Part shown: positions 16,807 through 25,087 of the stretch, piece after piece | Layout: every line of letters begins with the position of its first letter | Position numbering within the stretch: the stretch's first letter is position 1 | Assembly: GCF_001428305.1 (NCBI RefSeq) | Contig: NZ_LMRZ01000005.1 | Coordinates: forward strand, 1 to 64,000 | DNA length: 64,000 nt | From: Janibacter sp. Soil728 | Lineage (GTDB): Bacteria; Actinomycetota; Actinomycetes; Actinomycetales; Dermatophilaceae | Direction of reading: 5' to 3' | The notes under the pieces: generated by a model | Told to the model about the DNA's origin: nothing | What the model saw: the letters and a program-made list of their open reading frames with translations, nothing else | Database searches by the model: none | Made by a program: the position numbers and the translations under genes

Positions 16807-17445
16807 ATGGACGATGCACGGCTCATCTCCCGGACGGCTGCCAACCGACGACTCTTCGCCGATGTCCTCGACGAGCTCGGTGAGGCCCACGCCCACGACG
16901 CCACCCTGTGCGCGGGCTGGGACGTGCGCACCCTCGCCGGTCACCAGCTGCAGCCGGTACACGTGCCGTCGTGGCGCTTCCTGCTCACTGCTGCCCGGCA
17001 GCGATCGATGGCTCGCGCGTGTGATGTGCATGCGGTCCGGCTGGGGGACCGGCCGCTGGCCGAGATCGCAGCGGAGCTGCGGGAGCGCGCGACTGATGGG
17101 TCGAGACCCTGGTTCATCGGCCGTGCCGGGCCCTTCACGGACTCGTGCATCCACCTGCGTGACCTCGCCGAACCGCAGGGCCTGGACGTCACTGTGCCGA
17201 TCGAGGACTGGCGGACGGCCCTTGAGATCATCGTGTCGCCGCGTGGCCGTGCGTCCTTCCTCCCTGTAGAGGGCCTGCTCGACGGCCTGCGCTGGGCGGC
17301 CACGGACGTGGCGTGGGTCCATGGCGAAGGGAGCGCCGTCACCGGCAGCGCCGAAGCCCTCGCCATGGTCATGTCGGGACGATCCGGCTACCTCGACCGC
17401 ATCCGTGGGGAGGGCCTCGCGGTGCTTCGAGCTCGGCTGGAGTGA
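16807..17445 (+). CDS. Maleylpyruvate isomerase-family protein (mycothiol-dependent DinB-like fold)
   Basis: A 212-residue protein resembling the MDMPI N-terminal four-helix bundle: ATLCAGWDVRTLAGHQL carries the Trp-Asp-His segment that normally supplies a zinc-binding histidine, and a C-terminal DLAEPQGLDVTVP / EGSAVTGSAEALAMVMSGR matches the mycothiol-dependent enzyme tail. Such proteins are numerous in actinobacteria and mostly uncharacterised. The start ATG 16807 lies only 23 bases after a palindromic repeat, so that repeat falls in its leader or promoter. The exact reaction is not determinable. Confidence 0.72.
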   Translation: MDDARLISRTAANRRLFADVLDELGEAHAHDATLCAGWDVRTLAGHQLQPVHVPSWRFLLTAARQRSMARACDVHAVRLGDRPLAEIAAELRERATDGSRPWFIGRAGPFTDSCIHLRDLAEPQGLDVTVPIEDWRTALEIIVSPRGRASFLPVEGLLDGLRWAATDVAWVHGEGSAVTGSAEALAMVMSGRSGYLDRIRGEGLAVLRARLE

Positions 17446-17460
17446 GCCACCACCTCCCGT

Positions 17461-17505
17461 TGGAGGTGAATGCGCTGACGAGTCGTCCGCGAGTCGGCAT
17501 CCACC
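17461..17505. repeat. Diverged 45-bp copy of the quasi-palindromic repeat
   Basis: TGGAGGTGAATGCGCTGACG, then AGTCGTCCGCG and TCGGCATCCACC; core GACGAGTCGTC with one change from the consensus. It lies in the gap between the convergent gene ends at 17445 and 17527. Confidence 0.75.
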
Positions 17506-17526
17506 CGCGGCCGTCCGCGCGCAGGA

Positions 17527-18459
17527 TCACCCGGCGAGGCGAAGACCGGACAGTCGGGCGTGGGCGGCCACGACCTGGCCCATGAACTGCTCCTCGGCGA
17601 TGCGCAGCCCGAGCACGTCGATGCGCAGGACGGTGTCGCCGTGGAGGGTCACGGAGTTCTGCCGGAGGTTGTCATCGGTGACGGCGAGTCCCCACCGGTG
17701 GCCGGCGCCGTCGATCTCGACGACCAGCCCGCACTCCCACCTCACGTCGAGGTAGACACGGCCTCTCTGTCCGTTGCGCACGACCTGACGGGCCGGCTCC
17801 GGGAGTCGGTACCGACGGCACAGCGCCGCGAAGTCCAGCTCGCCCAATGCCTGGACGCCGAGGGCGACGTCCGGGGCCACACCTGCGATCAGTGCTCGGC
17901 GTGTCCGGCCCCGTACGAGGCTCGTGGCCTCGAGGAGCTGCGCGCCGGTGCACAGCCGCTGCTGCACCGGCATGATGAGGACGAGCGCCGCTTGTCGGTC
18001 GGACACGGCCCAGTGAGCGGCGCGCACGGCAGCCGGTGCCGGCCTGACGACCGGGAGCTCACCGGGAGCGAGGAGCGACGGCGGGCGGGAGCGCACCTTG
18101 TGCACGACGACGCCGTCGACCGGGGTGATGCTGGCGGTGTGGGGGACGGAGACGTGCACCAAGTCGTCGTTCCACCGCTCGAGACCGGCATGCTGCAGCG
18201 CAGTGGGGCCATCCAGTGCCGCGATGCCCGAGCCGACCTCCCAGACCGCGCGCCATCGACGGGCCAGATCGCCCAGGTCACCGGTGTGGGTCGCGATGGT
18301 CCACCGCCCGTGCGCGACCCACCTGCGATGACGCAGCTGGAGGCGCACCTCGTCACGGTCGATCCCCAGGGCGCGCAGATGTGTGCGGCTGATGACGCCG
18401 CCGTATGGGGCAGCGGCCGCCGTCGCTGTGTCGTGGATCCCGAGGATGCGTGCGTCCAT
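17527..18459 (-). CDS. DUF559-type nuclease-like protein with AbiEi-like N-terminal winged helix
   Basis: A 310-residue protein. The N-terminal 50 residues (GVISRTHLRALGIDRDEVRL, RRWVAHGRW) resemble the winged-helix part of AbiEi-type antitoxin proteins. The C-terminal 110 residues match the Vsr-like PD-(D/E)XK fold of DUF559: GELDF, then VYLDVRW and VVEIDGAGH with the acidic metal-binding residues, ending RIDVLGLRI. Such genes are frequent orphan genes in actinobacteria with unknown biology; no toxin partner is next to it. ATG 18459 is preferred because the in-frame extension to 18945 reads through palindromic repeats. It is embedded in the densest cluster of those repeats. Confidence 0.75.
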   Translation of the reverse strand: MDARILGIHDTATAAAAPYGGVISRTHLRALGIDRDEVRLQLRHRRWVAHGRWTIATHTGDLGDLARRWRAVWEVGSGIAALDGPTALQHAGLERWNDDLVHVSVPHTASITPVDGVVVHKVRSRPPSLLAPGELPVVRPAPAAVRAAHWAVSDRQAALVLIMPVQQRLCTGAQLLEATSLVRGRTRRALIAGVAPDVALGVQALGELDFAALCRRYRLPEPARQVVRNGQRGRVYLDVRWECGLVVEIDGAGHRWGLAVTDDNLRQNSVTLHGDTVLRIDVLGLRIAEEQFMGQVVAAHARLSGLRLAG

Positions 18460-18541
18460 GACCCCATCCCAAGGGGACGGAGCGCCGGGAGCGAGGGGCG
18501 CTTGCTGGCTGTGGATGAACCGGCCGGACGTGCCGTGGGTG

Positions 18542-18979
18542 GGGACGAATCGTCCCTGGCGACCGGGGGAGGAGGCGCGGGGATCCCCCCTTCGCCTTGG
18601 GTGGATGTCGACTCGCCGACGATTCGTCCGCGTGTTTACCTCCACCGGGACTTGGTCATCGGGAGTGGATGCCAACTCGCCGACGATTCGTCCGCGTGAT
18701 GTGAAGGGACATGTCTGACAGGTATGTGAAGGGACACCGCTGACAGTCCGGGGATACCCCCTTCGCCTTGGGTGGATGTCGACTTGCGGATGATTCGTCC
18801 GCGCGTTTACCTCCACCGGGGATTTGGGCGCCAGGGGGAGGAGGCGCGGGGATCCCCCCTTCGCCTTGGGTGGATGTCGACTCGCGGACGATTCGTCCGC
18901 GCGTTCACCTCTACCGGGGACTCGGTCATCGGGAGTGGATGCCAACTCGCCGACGATTCGTCCGCGTGTTTACCTCCAC
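18542..18979. repeat. Cluster of quasi-palindromic repeats and a ~130-bp direct duplication
   Basis: This gene-free stretch (18460-19027) is mostly repeat. Copies with core GAYGATTCGTC lie at 18601-18645, 18665-18698 (cut off on the right), 18772-18816, 18870-18914 and 18935-18979, plus a core-only GGGACGAATCGTCCC at 18542-18556. A block of about 130 bp (18567-18697) recurs at 18837-18967 with one indel and a few changes; both blocks begin GAGGAGGCGCGGGGATCCCC and contain two palindromes. The three copies at 18601, 18772 and 18870 are preceded by CCCCCTTCGCCTTGGG. No promoter is evident to me for the flanking minus-strand genes. Confidence 0.88.
18697..18752. repeat. Two diverged copies of the 23-bp unit of 47-92, inverted
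   Basis: Reads GTGAAGGGACATGTCTGACA and then GTGAAGGGACACCGCTGACA with AGTC following, the reverse complement of the tandem unit at 47-92 with a few substitutions. It directly truncates the palindrome at 18665, consistent with an insertion or recombination junction. Confidence 0.75.
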
Positions 18980-19027
18980 CCGGGACTCAGGCGAACTGGC
19001 CACCGGGGAATCGGGCGACCGGAGAAC

Positions 19028-20239
19028 TCAGTCCTTCGAGGTCTCACCCGGCAGCGCGAGCATCTGGTCGAGCGCGACCTTGGCCCAGTGCGCGACCTCG
19101 GGGTCGACGACGATCGGGTTGACCACGCGGCCCTCGACGATCGACTCGAGGGCCCAGACGAGGTGGGGCAGGTCGATCCGGTTCATCGTCGAGCAGTAGC
19201 AGACGTTCTTCTCGAGGAAGCTGATCTCCTGCTCGGGGAACATCTGGCCCAGCCGCTGCACGAGGTTGAGCTCGGTGCCGACGACCCACTTGGTGCCCGG
19301 GGGAGCCGCGGCCACGGTCTTGATGATCTTCTCGGTCGAGCCGACCTCGTCGGCGATCGAGACGACCTCGTTGCGGCACTCCGGGTGCACGATGACGCGC
19401 ACGCCGGGGATCTCCCTCCGCGCCGTCTCCACCGCGTCGACCGAGAAGCGCCCGTGCACCGAGCAGTGCCCGCGCCACAGGATCATCCGGGCGTCGCGGA
19501 TCTGCTGGACCGTCAGCCCGCCCATCGGCTGGTGCGGGTCCCAGACGACGCAGTCCTCGAGGTCACGACCGAGGTCGCGCGCCCAGGTGTTGCGGCCGAG
19601 GTGCTGGTCGGGGAGGAAGAGGACCTTGCCCTCGGACTCCACCCCACCCCGCTCGTCGAAGGCCCAGGTCAGCGCCGTCCTGGCATTCGAGGAGGTGCAG
19701 ATCGTCCCGCCGTGGCGACCGGTGAAGGCCTTGATCGCGGCGGAGGAGTTCATGTACGTCACGGGGACCGTCACGTCGGCGACCCCCGCCTCGACGAGGT
19801 CGTCCCAGCAGTCCTCGACCTGGTGCAGCGCGGCCATGTCGGCCATCGAGCAGCCGGCCGCGAGGTCGGGCAGGACGACGGTCTGCTCGTCGTTGGTCAG
19901 GATGTCGGCCGACTCGGCCATGAAGTGCACACCGCAAAAGACGATGTACGGCGCATCGGGACGCGCCGCGGCCTCCTTGGCCAGCTTGAAGGAGTCGCCG
20001 GTGACATCGGCGAACTCGATGACCTCGTCGCGCTGGTAGTGGTGCCCGAGGACGAAGACCGTGTCGCCGAGCGTCTCCTTGGCCGCGCGGGCCCGGGCGA
20101 CGAGGCCCGGGTCGGACGGGGCCGGCAGGTCACCCGGACACTCCACCCCGCGTTCGGAGTGCGGGTCGTTGCCCTGTCCGAGGACGAGCAGGGAGAGGGG
20201 CTTCGGCGTTGACTGCGTCGTGGCGCTCACGGGAGGCAT
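19028..20239 (-). CDS. nadA: Quinolinate synthase A
   Basis: Condenses iminoaspartate with dihydroxyacetone phosphate to quinolinate in de novo NAD synthesis, using a 4Fe-4S cluster. The 403 residues include VLGHHYQRDEVIEFAD, FCGVHFMAESAD, PDLAAGCSMAD, TYMNSSAAIKA and HPECRNEV, with a late cysteine in CYCSTMNRIDLPHLVWALE; the conserved cysteines are present. The start is ATG 20239 (GTG 20230 is an alternative); a much longer reading to 21295 is antisense to the kinase gene and rejected. No nadB or nadC lies in the window. It is divergent from the glycerate kinase gene with 40 bp between start codons. Confidence 0.93.
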   Translation of the reverse strand: MPPVSATTQSTPKPLSLLVLGQGNDPHSERGVECPGDLPAPSDPGLVARARAAKETLGDTVFVLGHHYQRDEVIEFADVTGDSFKLAKEAAARPDAPYIVFCGVHFMAESADILTNDEQTVVLPDLAAGCSMADMAALHQVEDCWDDLVEAGVADVTVPVTYMNSSAAIKAFTGRHGGTICTSSNARTALTWAFDERGGVESEGKVLFLPDQHLGRNTWARDLGRDLEDCVVWDPHQPMGGLTVQQIRDARMILWRGHCSVHGRFSVDAVETARREIPGVRVIVHPECRNEVVSIADEVGSTEKIIKTVAAAPPGTKWVVGTELNLVQRLGQMFPEQEISFLEKNVCYCSTMNRIDLPHLVWALESIVEGRVVNPIVVDPEVAHWAKVALDQMLALPGETSKD

Positions 20240-20279
20240 GCTCCCACAGGGACCCGGAGCGGCTCGGTAGAGTCCATGC

Positions 20280-21446
20280 GTGCACGTGATCATTGCTCCG
20301 GACTGCTTCACCGGCACCCTCACCGCGACCCAGGCGGCTGAGGCGATCGCCGAAGGGTGGCGCCGCAAGGCCCCCGACGACCTGCTGACCGTCGTCCCGC
20401 TCTCCGACGGTGGGCCCGGGTTCCTCGACGTCCTCACCACGAGCGTTCCCGGCGACTCCTCGATCGTCACCGTCTCCGGCCCACGTGGCGCCCCCGTCCC
20501 GGCGGCTCTGCACATCACCACCGACGAAGGGGGCCGACGCACCGCCTGGGTGGAGTCGGCCCAGGCCATCGGTCTGCACCTGCTCGAGGTCCCCGAGCGC
20601 GACCCCGGCCTGACGAGCACGTGGGGCCTGGGCGAGCTGCTCGAGGCCGCGCTGACCCTGGGCGTGGACCGCATCGTCGTGGGCCTGGGAGGTTCCTCCA
20701 CCAATGACGCCGGCGCGGGGATGCTCGCTGCCCTCGGCGCCGGTCCGCGTGACGTGCTGGCCGGCGGGGGCGCGGGCCTCATCGCCACCCGCGAGGGCGA
20801 CCTCGTGGGCCTGACCGCCGCGCGAGAGCGCTTCGCCGGCATCGAGCTGGTGGCCGCCACCGATGTCGCCTCCCCGCTGCTCGGCATGCAGGGAGCCAGC
20901 GCCATCTTCTCCGAGCAGAAGGGGGCGACCCCCGAGCAGTCGCAGGTCCTCGAGGGGGCGCTCGGGCACTTCGCCGACCAGGTGCGACGCGTCCTGCCGC
21001 CCGGGACGGACCTGCTGAGCGGCCGCGAGCGCCGTCTCGACAGGGAGCCCGGTGCGGGCGCCGCCGGAGGGGTCGGCTTCGGCCTGATGCTGCTCGGGGC
21101 CCGTCGGGCGAGCGGCGTCGAGATCGTGCTCGAGGCCGTCGGGTTGTCCGGTCTCGTCGCCGCCGCGGACCTCGTCATCACCGGAGAGGGTTCGCTGGAC
21201 TGGCAGAGCCTGCAGGGCAAGGTCGTGGCGGGGGTCGCGCAGGTCGCTGCCGCCCACGCGACCCCTGCGGTCGCGCTGGCCGGCCGGGTCCTCATCGGCC
21301 GCCGCGAGTCGATGGCGCTCGGGCTGAGCGGTGCCTACGCGGTCGCTGACCGCGAGGAGGACGTCGAGGCTGCGATGGCCGACCCGGTGGGGACCCTGAG
21401 GGCCCGCGCCGAGAGGGTGGCCGTGACGTGGTCACCCCGGCGGTGA
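20280..21446 (+). CDS. Glycerate kinase
   Basis: A 388-residue kinase of the GarK/GlxK family that phosphorylates D-glycerate. It opens with IAPDCFTGTLTATQAAEAIA, contains PLSDGGPGFLDVL, the glycine-rich VGLGGSSTNDAGAGMLAALG and the terminal VITGEGSLDWQSLQGKVVAGVA signature. The start GTG 20280 is six bases after TAGAGT (20268-20273), suggesting a leaderless message. Gene order with the HesB and PfkB genes downstream matches what I recall of Rv2205c-Rv2202c. Confidence 0.9.
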   Translation: MHVIIAPDCFTGTLTATQAAEAIAEGWRRKAPDDLLTVVPLSDGGPGFLDVLTTSVPGDSSIVTVSGPRGAPVPAALHITTDEGGRRTAWVESAQAIGLHLLEVPERDPGLTSTWGLGELLEAALTLGVDRIVVGLGGSSTNDAGAGMLAALGAGPRDVLAGGGAGLIATREGDLVGLTAARERFAGIELVAATDVASPLLGMQGASAIFSEQKGATPEQSQVLEGALGHFADQVRRVLPPGTDLLSGRERRLDREPGAGAAGGVGFGLMLLGARRASGVEIVLEAVGLSGLVAAADLVITGEGSLDWQSLQGKVVAGVAQVAAAHATPAVALAGRVLIGRRESMALGLSGAYAVADREEDVEAAMADPVGTLRARAERVAVTWSPRR

Positions 21447-21561
21447 CCCGTGGATGTCTGCCGTATGGTGGATGGACGGGAACAACCCGCGCACCGCGCA
21501 TGTTGACCCCGTCGTGGCGGGCTCCGTCACGGACTTCAACCCCGAGTCGTGAGGACATCGC

Positions 21562-21948
21562 ATGAGCGTCCAGGACACCCAGGCCACCACCCCCGACGGC
21601 GCTGCCGAGGCGGCCACCGAGACCCACGGCATCGTCCTCACCGACGTTGCCGCGGGCAAGGTCAAGTCGCTGCTCGAGCAGGAGGGTCGCGACGACCTGC
21701 GCCTGCGCATCGGCGTCCAGCCGGGCGGCTGCTCCGGCCTGATCTACCAGCTGTACTTCGACGAGCGCTCGCTCGACGGTGATCTCGTGCGTGACTTCGG
21801 TGGAGTTCAGGTCGTCGTCGACCGCATGAGCGCCCCGTACCTCTCGGACGCGACGATCGACTTCGCCGACACCATCGAGAAGCAGGGCTTCACCATCGAC
21901 AACCCCAATGCGGGCAGCTCGTGCGCCTGCGGCGACAGCTTCAGCTGA
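21562..21948 (+). CDS. erpA: Iron-sulfur cluster insertion protein (HesB/IscA/ErpA family)
   Basis: A 128-residue A-type carrier that delivers Fe-S clusters to apoproteins. The three conserved cysteines are present: PGGCSGLIY and the C-terminal SSCACGDSFS. An N-terminal extension of about 20 residues precedes the domain. ATG 21562 follows GTGAGGA at good spacing. Likely clients encoded nearby include the Rieske protein and NadA, which is inference. Confidence 0.92.
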   Translation: MSVQDTQATTPDGAAEAATETHGIVLTDVAAGKVKSLLEQEGRDDLRLRIGVQPGGCSGLIYQLYFDERSLDGDLVRDFGGVQVVVDRMSAPYLSDATIDFADTIEKQGFTIDNPNAGSSCACGDSFS

Positions 21949-21967
21949 TCGACCGAGGCATCGAGCC

Positions 21968-22008
21968 CGAAGGGGGCGTTCTCACCACGGTGAGGACGCC
22001 CCCTTCGT
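21968..22008. terminator. Hairpin terminator with CGAAGGGGG arms
   Basis: CGAAGGGGGCGTTCTCACC pairs with GGTGAGGACGCCCCCTTCG (one G-U type mismatch, 3-base loop). It follows the erpA stop by about 20 bases and separates it from the PfkB kinase gene. Confidence 0.88.
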
Positions 22009-22050
22009 CGTTGTGGCGGCGGTGTCGTGGCGTCTCTGTAAGGTGGCCCG

Positions 22051-23040
22051 GTGCCCATCGCGATTGCCGGATCCATTGCCACTGACCACCTGATGACCTT
22101 CGCGGGTCGCTTTGCCGACTCGCTCGTGGTCGAGCAGCTCGACAAGATCTCCGTGAGCTTCCTGGCCCACAAGCTGGAGATCCGCCGAGGGGGAGTGGCC
22201 GCCAACATCTGCTTCGGCATGGCCAACCTCGGCCAGCGGCCGGTCCTCGTCGGCTCGGTCGGTGAGGACTTCGCCGACTACCGCAGCTGGCTCGAGCGCC
22301 ACGGCGTCGACTGCGAGTCGGTCCGGGTCTCCGAGACCCAGCACACCGCCCGTTTCGTCTGCACGACCGACGACGACATGGCCCAGATCGCGACCTTCTA
22401 CGCCGGTGCCATGAGCGAGGCCCGCGAGATCGAGCTGACCCCCATCGCCGCCCGCGTCGGTGGCCTCGACCTCGTGCTGGTCGGCCCCGACGACCCGGAC
22501 GCCATGCGCCGTCACACCCGCGAGTGCCGCACCCGGGGCATCCCCTTCGTCGCCGACCCCAGCCAGCAGCTGGCCTTCGGCGACGGCGAGCTGATCCGCG
22601 ACCTCGTCGACGGCGCCGAGTACCTCATCACCAACGAGTACGAGTCGCACCTGACCGAGCAGAAGACCGGCTGGACCCAGGACGAGATCAACGCGCGCGT
22701 CACCTACCGCGTGACCACCCTCGGCAAGGACGGAGTGCGGATCACCGGCAAGGGTCTCGACGAGCCGATCGTCGTTGGCATCGCGCGCGAGGTCACCAAG
22801 GCCGACCCCACGGGGGTCGGTGATGCCTTCCGTGCCGGCTTCCTCACCGGGATCACCGAGGGGCTCCCGCTGCGCGAGTCGGCCGAGCTCGGCTCGATGC
22901 TCGCGACCTATGTCATCGAGACGGTCGGCACCCAGGAGTACGAGCTGGGCACCGCTCGCTTCTTCGAGCGTCTCGCCGAGGCATACGGCCAGGAGAGCGC
23001 CGACCTGATCGCCGGGCACGTCACCTGCCCGCGCCCCTGA
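22051..23040 (+). CDS. PfkB-family carbohydrate kinase, adenosine kinase (AdoK)-like
   Basis: A 329-residue ribokinase-fold enzyme. The N-terminal sheet (PIAIAGSIATDHLMTF), substrate-binding GGVAANICFGMANLG and the ATP/anion-hole motif DPTGVGDAFRAGF with catalytic Asp are visible. The position between the HesB gene and ctaC matches mycobacterial adoK (cbhK), so adenosine is the best substrate guess; other ribokinase substrates are possible. The start GTG 22051 has TAAGGT six bases upstream (22039-22044), again a leaderless arrangement. Confidence 0.85.
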   Translation: MPIAIAGSIATDHLMTFAGRFADSLVVEQLDKISVSFLAHKLEIRRGGVAANICFGMANLGQRPVLVGSVGEDFADYRSWLERHGVDCESVRVSETQHTARFVCTTDDDMAQIATFYAGAMSEAREIELTPIAARVGGLDLVLVGPDDPDAMRRHTRECRTRGIPFVADPSQQLAFGDGELIRDLVDGAEYLITNEYESHLTEQKTGWTQDEINARVTYRVTTLGKDGVRITGKGLDEPIVVGIAREVTKADPTGVGDAFRAGFLTGITEGLPLRESAELGSMLATYVIETVGTQEYELGTARFFERLAEAYGQESADLIAGHVTCPRP

Positions 23041-23059
23041 GCCCCACCCACCGGCCGAC

Positions 23060-23824
23060 GTGAGCCCCTCTCCCTTCCCGCCGGTCGAGCCCACGGGCGC
23101 CTCGCAGCTCTGGGCGGGCTACCTGCGTGCCGGTCTGCAGTCGGCGCAGCTGGCGCCTCGCGAGACCGGTGAGGTGGTGGGTGTGGGCGGACGGCTCGAC
23201 CCGGCGTCGATCCTCACCGCCTACCGCCTCGGCGTCTTCCCCATGGGACTGGGCGAAGGGGGGTCCCCACCGATGGGGTGGTGGAGCCCGACCTGGCGTG
23301 GGGTGCTGCGGCCGGGCCACGTGCACATCAGCCGGTCCCTACGACGTTCCCTGTCCAGCTTCACCGTGACCGTCGACCAGGACTTCGCGGCGGTCGTCAC
23401 CGCGTGCGCCGACCCCAGCCGTGAGGGCTACTGGATCACCGACGACGTCGCGGACGCCTACGGGCGGCTGCACGAGCTGGGCTGGGCGCACAGCATCGAG
23501 GTGCGCGATGACGCGGGCACCCTCGTCGGTGGCCTCTACGGCATCGCCGTGGGCGGCCTCTTCGCCGGGGAGTCGATGTTCCACCACGCCACCGACGCGT
23601 CGAAGGTGGCGCTGGTCGCCCTCGACCGCCTCGTCTGCGCAGACGGCGATCCGCGCCGGATCATCGACGTCCAGTGGCGCACCCCGCACCTCGAGACGCT
23701 CGGGATCGAGGAGATCCACCGGCGGGAGTACCACGCGCGGCTGGCCGGGGCGCTGCAGGCCCCCGCTCTCGACTTCGGGGTCGGGCTCACGGATCTGCGA
23801 GGAGCCGGGCGCGGCACTGCCTGA
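23060..23824 (+). CDS. aat: Leucyl/phenylalanyl-tRNA--protein transferase
   Basis: Adds Leu or Phe to the N-terminus of proteins starting with basic residues, marking them for ClpS-ClpAP degradation (N-degron pathway). The 254 residues show the family signatures LTAYRLGVFPMG, WWSPTWRGVLRP, EGYWITDDVADAYGRLHELG, HSIEV, GGLYGIAVGGLFAGESMFH and DVQWRTPHLETLG. An N-terminal extension of about 35 residues precedes the domain. Its 3' end overlaps the end of the convergent downstream gene by 38 bases. Confidence 0.9.
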   Translation: MSPSPFPPVEPTGASQLWAGYLRAGLQSAQLAPRETGEVVGVGGRLDPASILTAYRLGVFPMGLGEGGSPPMGWWSPTWRGVLRPGHVHISRSLRRSLSSFTVTVDQDFAAVVTACADPSREGYWITDDVADAYGRLHELGWAHSIEVRDDAGTLVGGLYGIAVGGLFAGESMFHHATDASKVALVALDRLVCADGDPRRIIDVQWRTPHLETLGIEEIHRREYHARLAGALQAPALDFGVGLTDLRGAGRGTA

Positions 23825-24956
23825 CCACGTCGTCGAGCTGCCTGCACAGGCGCTCGACCGCGTCGTCACGACCGGGTGCGACCGCCCGCAGTGGCAGCGT
23901 GATGCGCACATTGCCCTGCGTGAGCGCGCCCATCGCGGCCAGCACGTGGCTCGGCTCGAGGGTGTCGGCCGTGCAGGCAGAGCCGGAGGCCACCGCCAGG
24001 CCGCGTCGGGCCAGCTCGTCGACGATCGTCTCGCCGTCGACGTACAGCACGGAGAAGGTGCACACGTGCGGGAGGCGGTCCTGCGGGTCGCCGACGACGT
24101 CGACCTCCTCGATGGCTCCGGCCACTGCCCGGATGCGGTCGATGAGCGCTCTCGCGTCCCTCCCTTCGTCCTCCTGGTGCGCAGCACACTGCTGCCATGC
24201 CTCGGCCGCGGCGAGTGCGGTCGGCACGTCGACGGGGTCGAGGGCGTAGCCGCCCTCGTGCGGGCTCGGTGGGTGGTGGGGGGAGACCCGCGTGCCGGTG
24301 CGCACGACCAGCACGCCCAGACGTGGTCCACCCCAGGAGGTCGCATCGCCCACCAGCACGTCGAAGTCCGTCGGGGTGGCGTCGCGGCCCAGACCCGCGC
24401 GGGCATCGACGAGCAGCGGGACTCCGTGCTCCCGCGTCACCTCTCGCGCGGCGGCCAACGGCTGGCGGGTCCCGACCTCTTGGTTGGCCGACTGCAGCGC
24501 AGCGAAGGGGGTTGCCGAAGTGATCGCGTCCCGCCAGGCCGGGAGGTCGATCGCGCCCGTGGGGGAGACCGCCACCTGCGACGGGGGGACCTCCCCGGCC
24601 CGCAGCCAGCGCAGCAGCGCGGAGTGCTCGACGGCCGATGCGACCACCGGACCCGGCAGGCGGCGTCGCCCACGCGAGAGCAACGCCATCGCGGAGCGGG
24701 CCGCCTGGTCACCGCTGGCGTGGAAGCTGACCTCGTCCGCTCGCACACCCAGCCCCTGCGCGAGGACCTCTCGAGCCTGGTCGAGCAGAGCCCGGCTACG
24801 ACGCCCCGCTGCGTGGCGCGCGGAGGGGTCGGCCCAGGCGATCTCGTGGGCTCCGAGGAGGGTGTCGAGGGCCCTGGGAAGGACCGGCCCGGGAGAGGCG
24901 TCGAGGAGACCGGGAGGGCCGCCCACGTCGGCCCGCACAGGGGTTGGGTCGGTCAT
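23787..24956 (-). CDS. Cysteine desulfurase-like protein lacking the PLP lysine
   Basis: A 389-residue fold-type I, class V aminotransferase relative. It keeps the ring-stacking histidine (ASAVEHSALLRW), the PLP-nitrogen aspartate (LLVDARAGLG) and the mobile cysteine loop (SGSACTADTLEPSHVL). Where NifS/IscS have SAHK-x-x-GPKG it reads GDATSWGGPRLGV, so the Schiff-base lysine is a serine. Classical desulfurase activity is therefore unlikely unless a different residue serves. It is divergent from ctaC. The start is uncertain: ATG 24956 is chosen, with an in-frame GTG at 24989 also possible. Relatives beside ctaC exist in other actinobacteria by my recollection. Confidence 0.75.
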   Translation of the reverse strand: MTDPTPVRADVGGPPGLLDASPGPVLPRALDTLLGAHEIAWADPSARHAAGRRSRALLDQAREVLAQGLGVRADEVSFHASGDQAARSAMALLSRGRRRLPGPVVASAVEHSALLRWLRAGEVPPSQVAVSPTGAIDLPAWRDAITSATPFAALQSANQEVGTRQPLAAAREVTREHGVPLLVDARAGLGRDATPTDFDVLVGDATSWGGPRLGVLVVRTGTRVSPHHPPSPHEGGYALDPVDVPTALAAAEAWQQCAAHQEDEGRDARALIDRIRAVAGAIEEVDVVGDPQDRLPHVCTFSVLYVDGETIVDELARRGLAVASGSACTADTLEPSHVLAAMGALTQGNVRITLPLRAVAPGRDDAVERLCRQLDDVVRQCRARLLADP

Positions 24957-25087
24957 GTCCTCGGAAGACGAATCGCACTGTCGCGCCACGTGTCGAGGCT
25001 AATGCCCCCCTTCGTCGGAAGTGCGCTCGTGCTGCGGTAACGTGACCCACGTCTTCAAGAAACCTTCGGACCAGTAGTAGGTGCCCC

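Noticed and set aside
17527-18459. Complete AbiEi/AbiEii toxin-antitoxin pair
   Set aside because: Only the DUF559/AbiEi-like gene is present; no nucleotidyltransferase toxin gene flanks it.
15646-18979. CRISPR array
   Set aside because: Repeats are quasi-palindromic, unevenly spaced and interrupted by genes; spacers are repeated rather than unique, and there are no cas genes.
19028-21295. A 755-residue minus-strand ORF covering nadA and the glycerate kinase locus
   Set aside because: Only the part up to 20239 is nadA; the rest is antisense to the clearly coding glycerate kinase gene.
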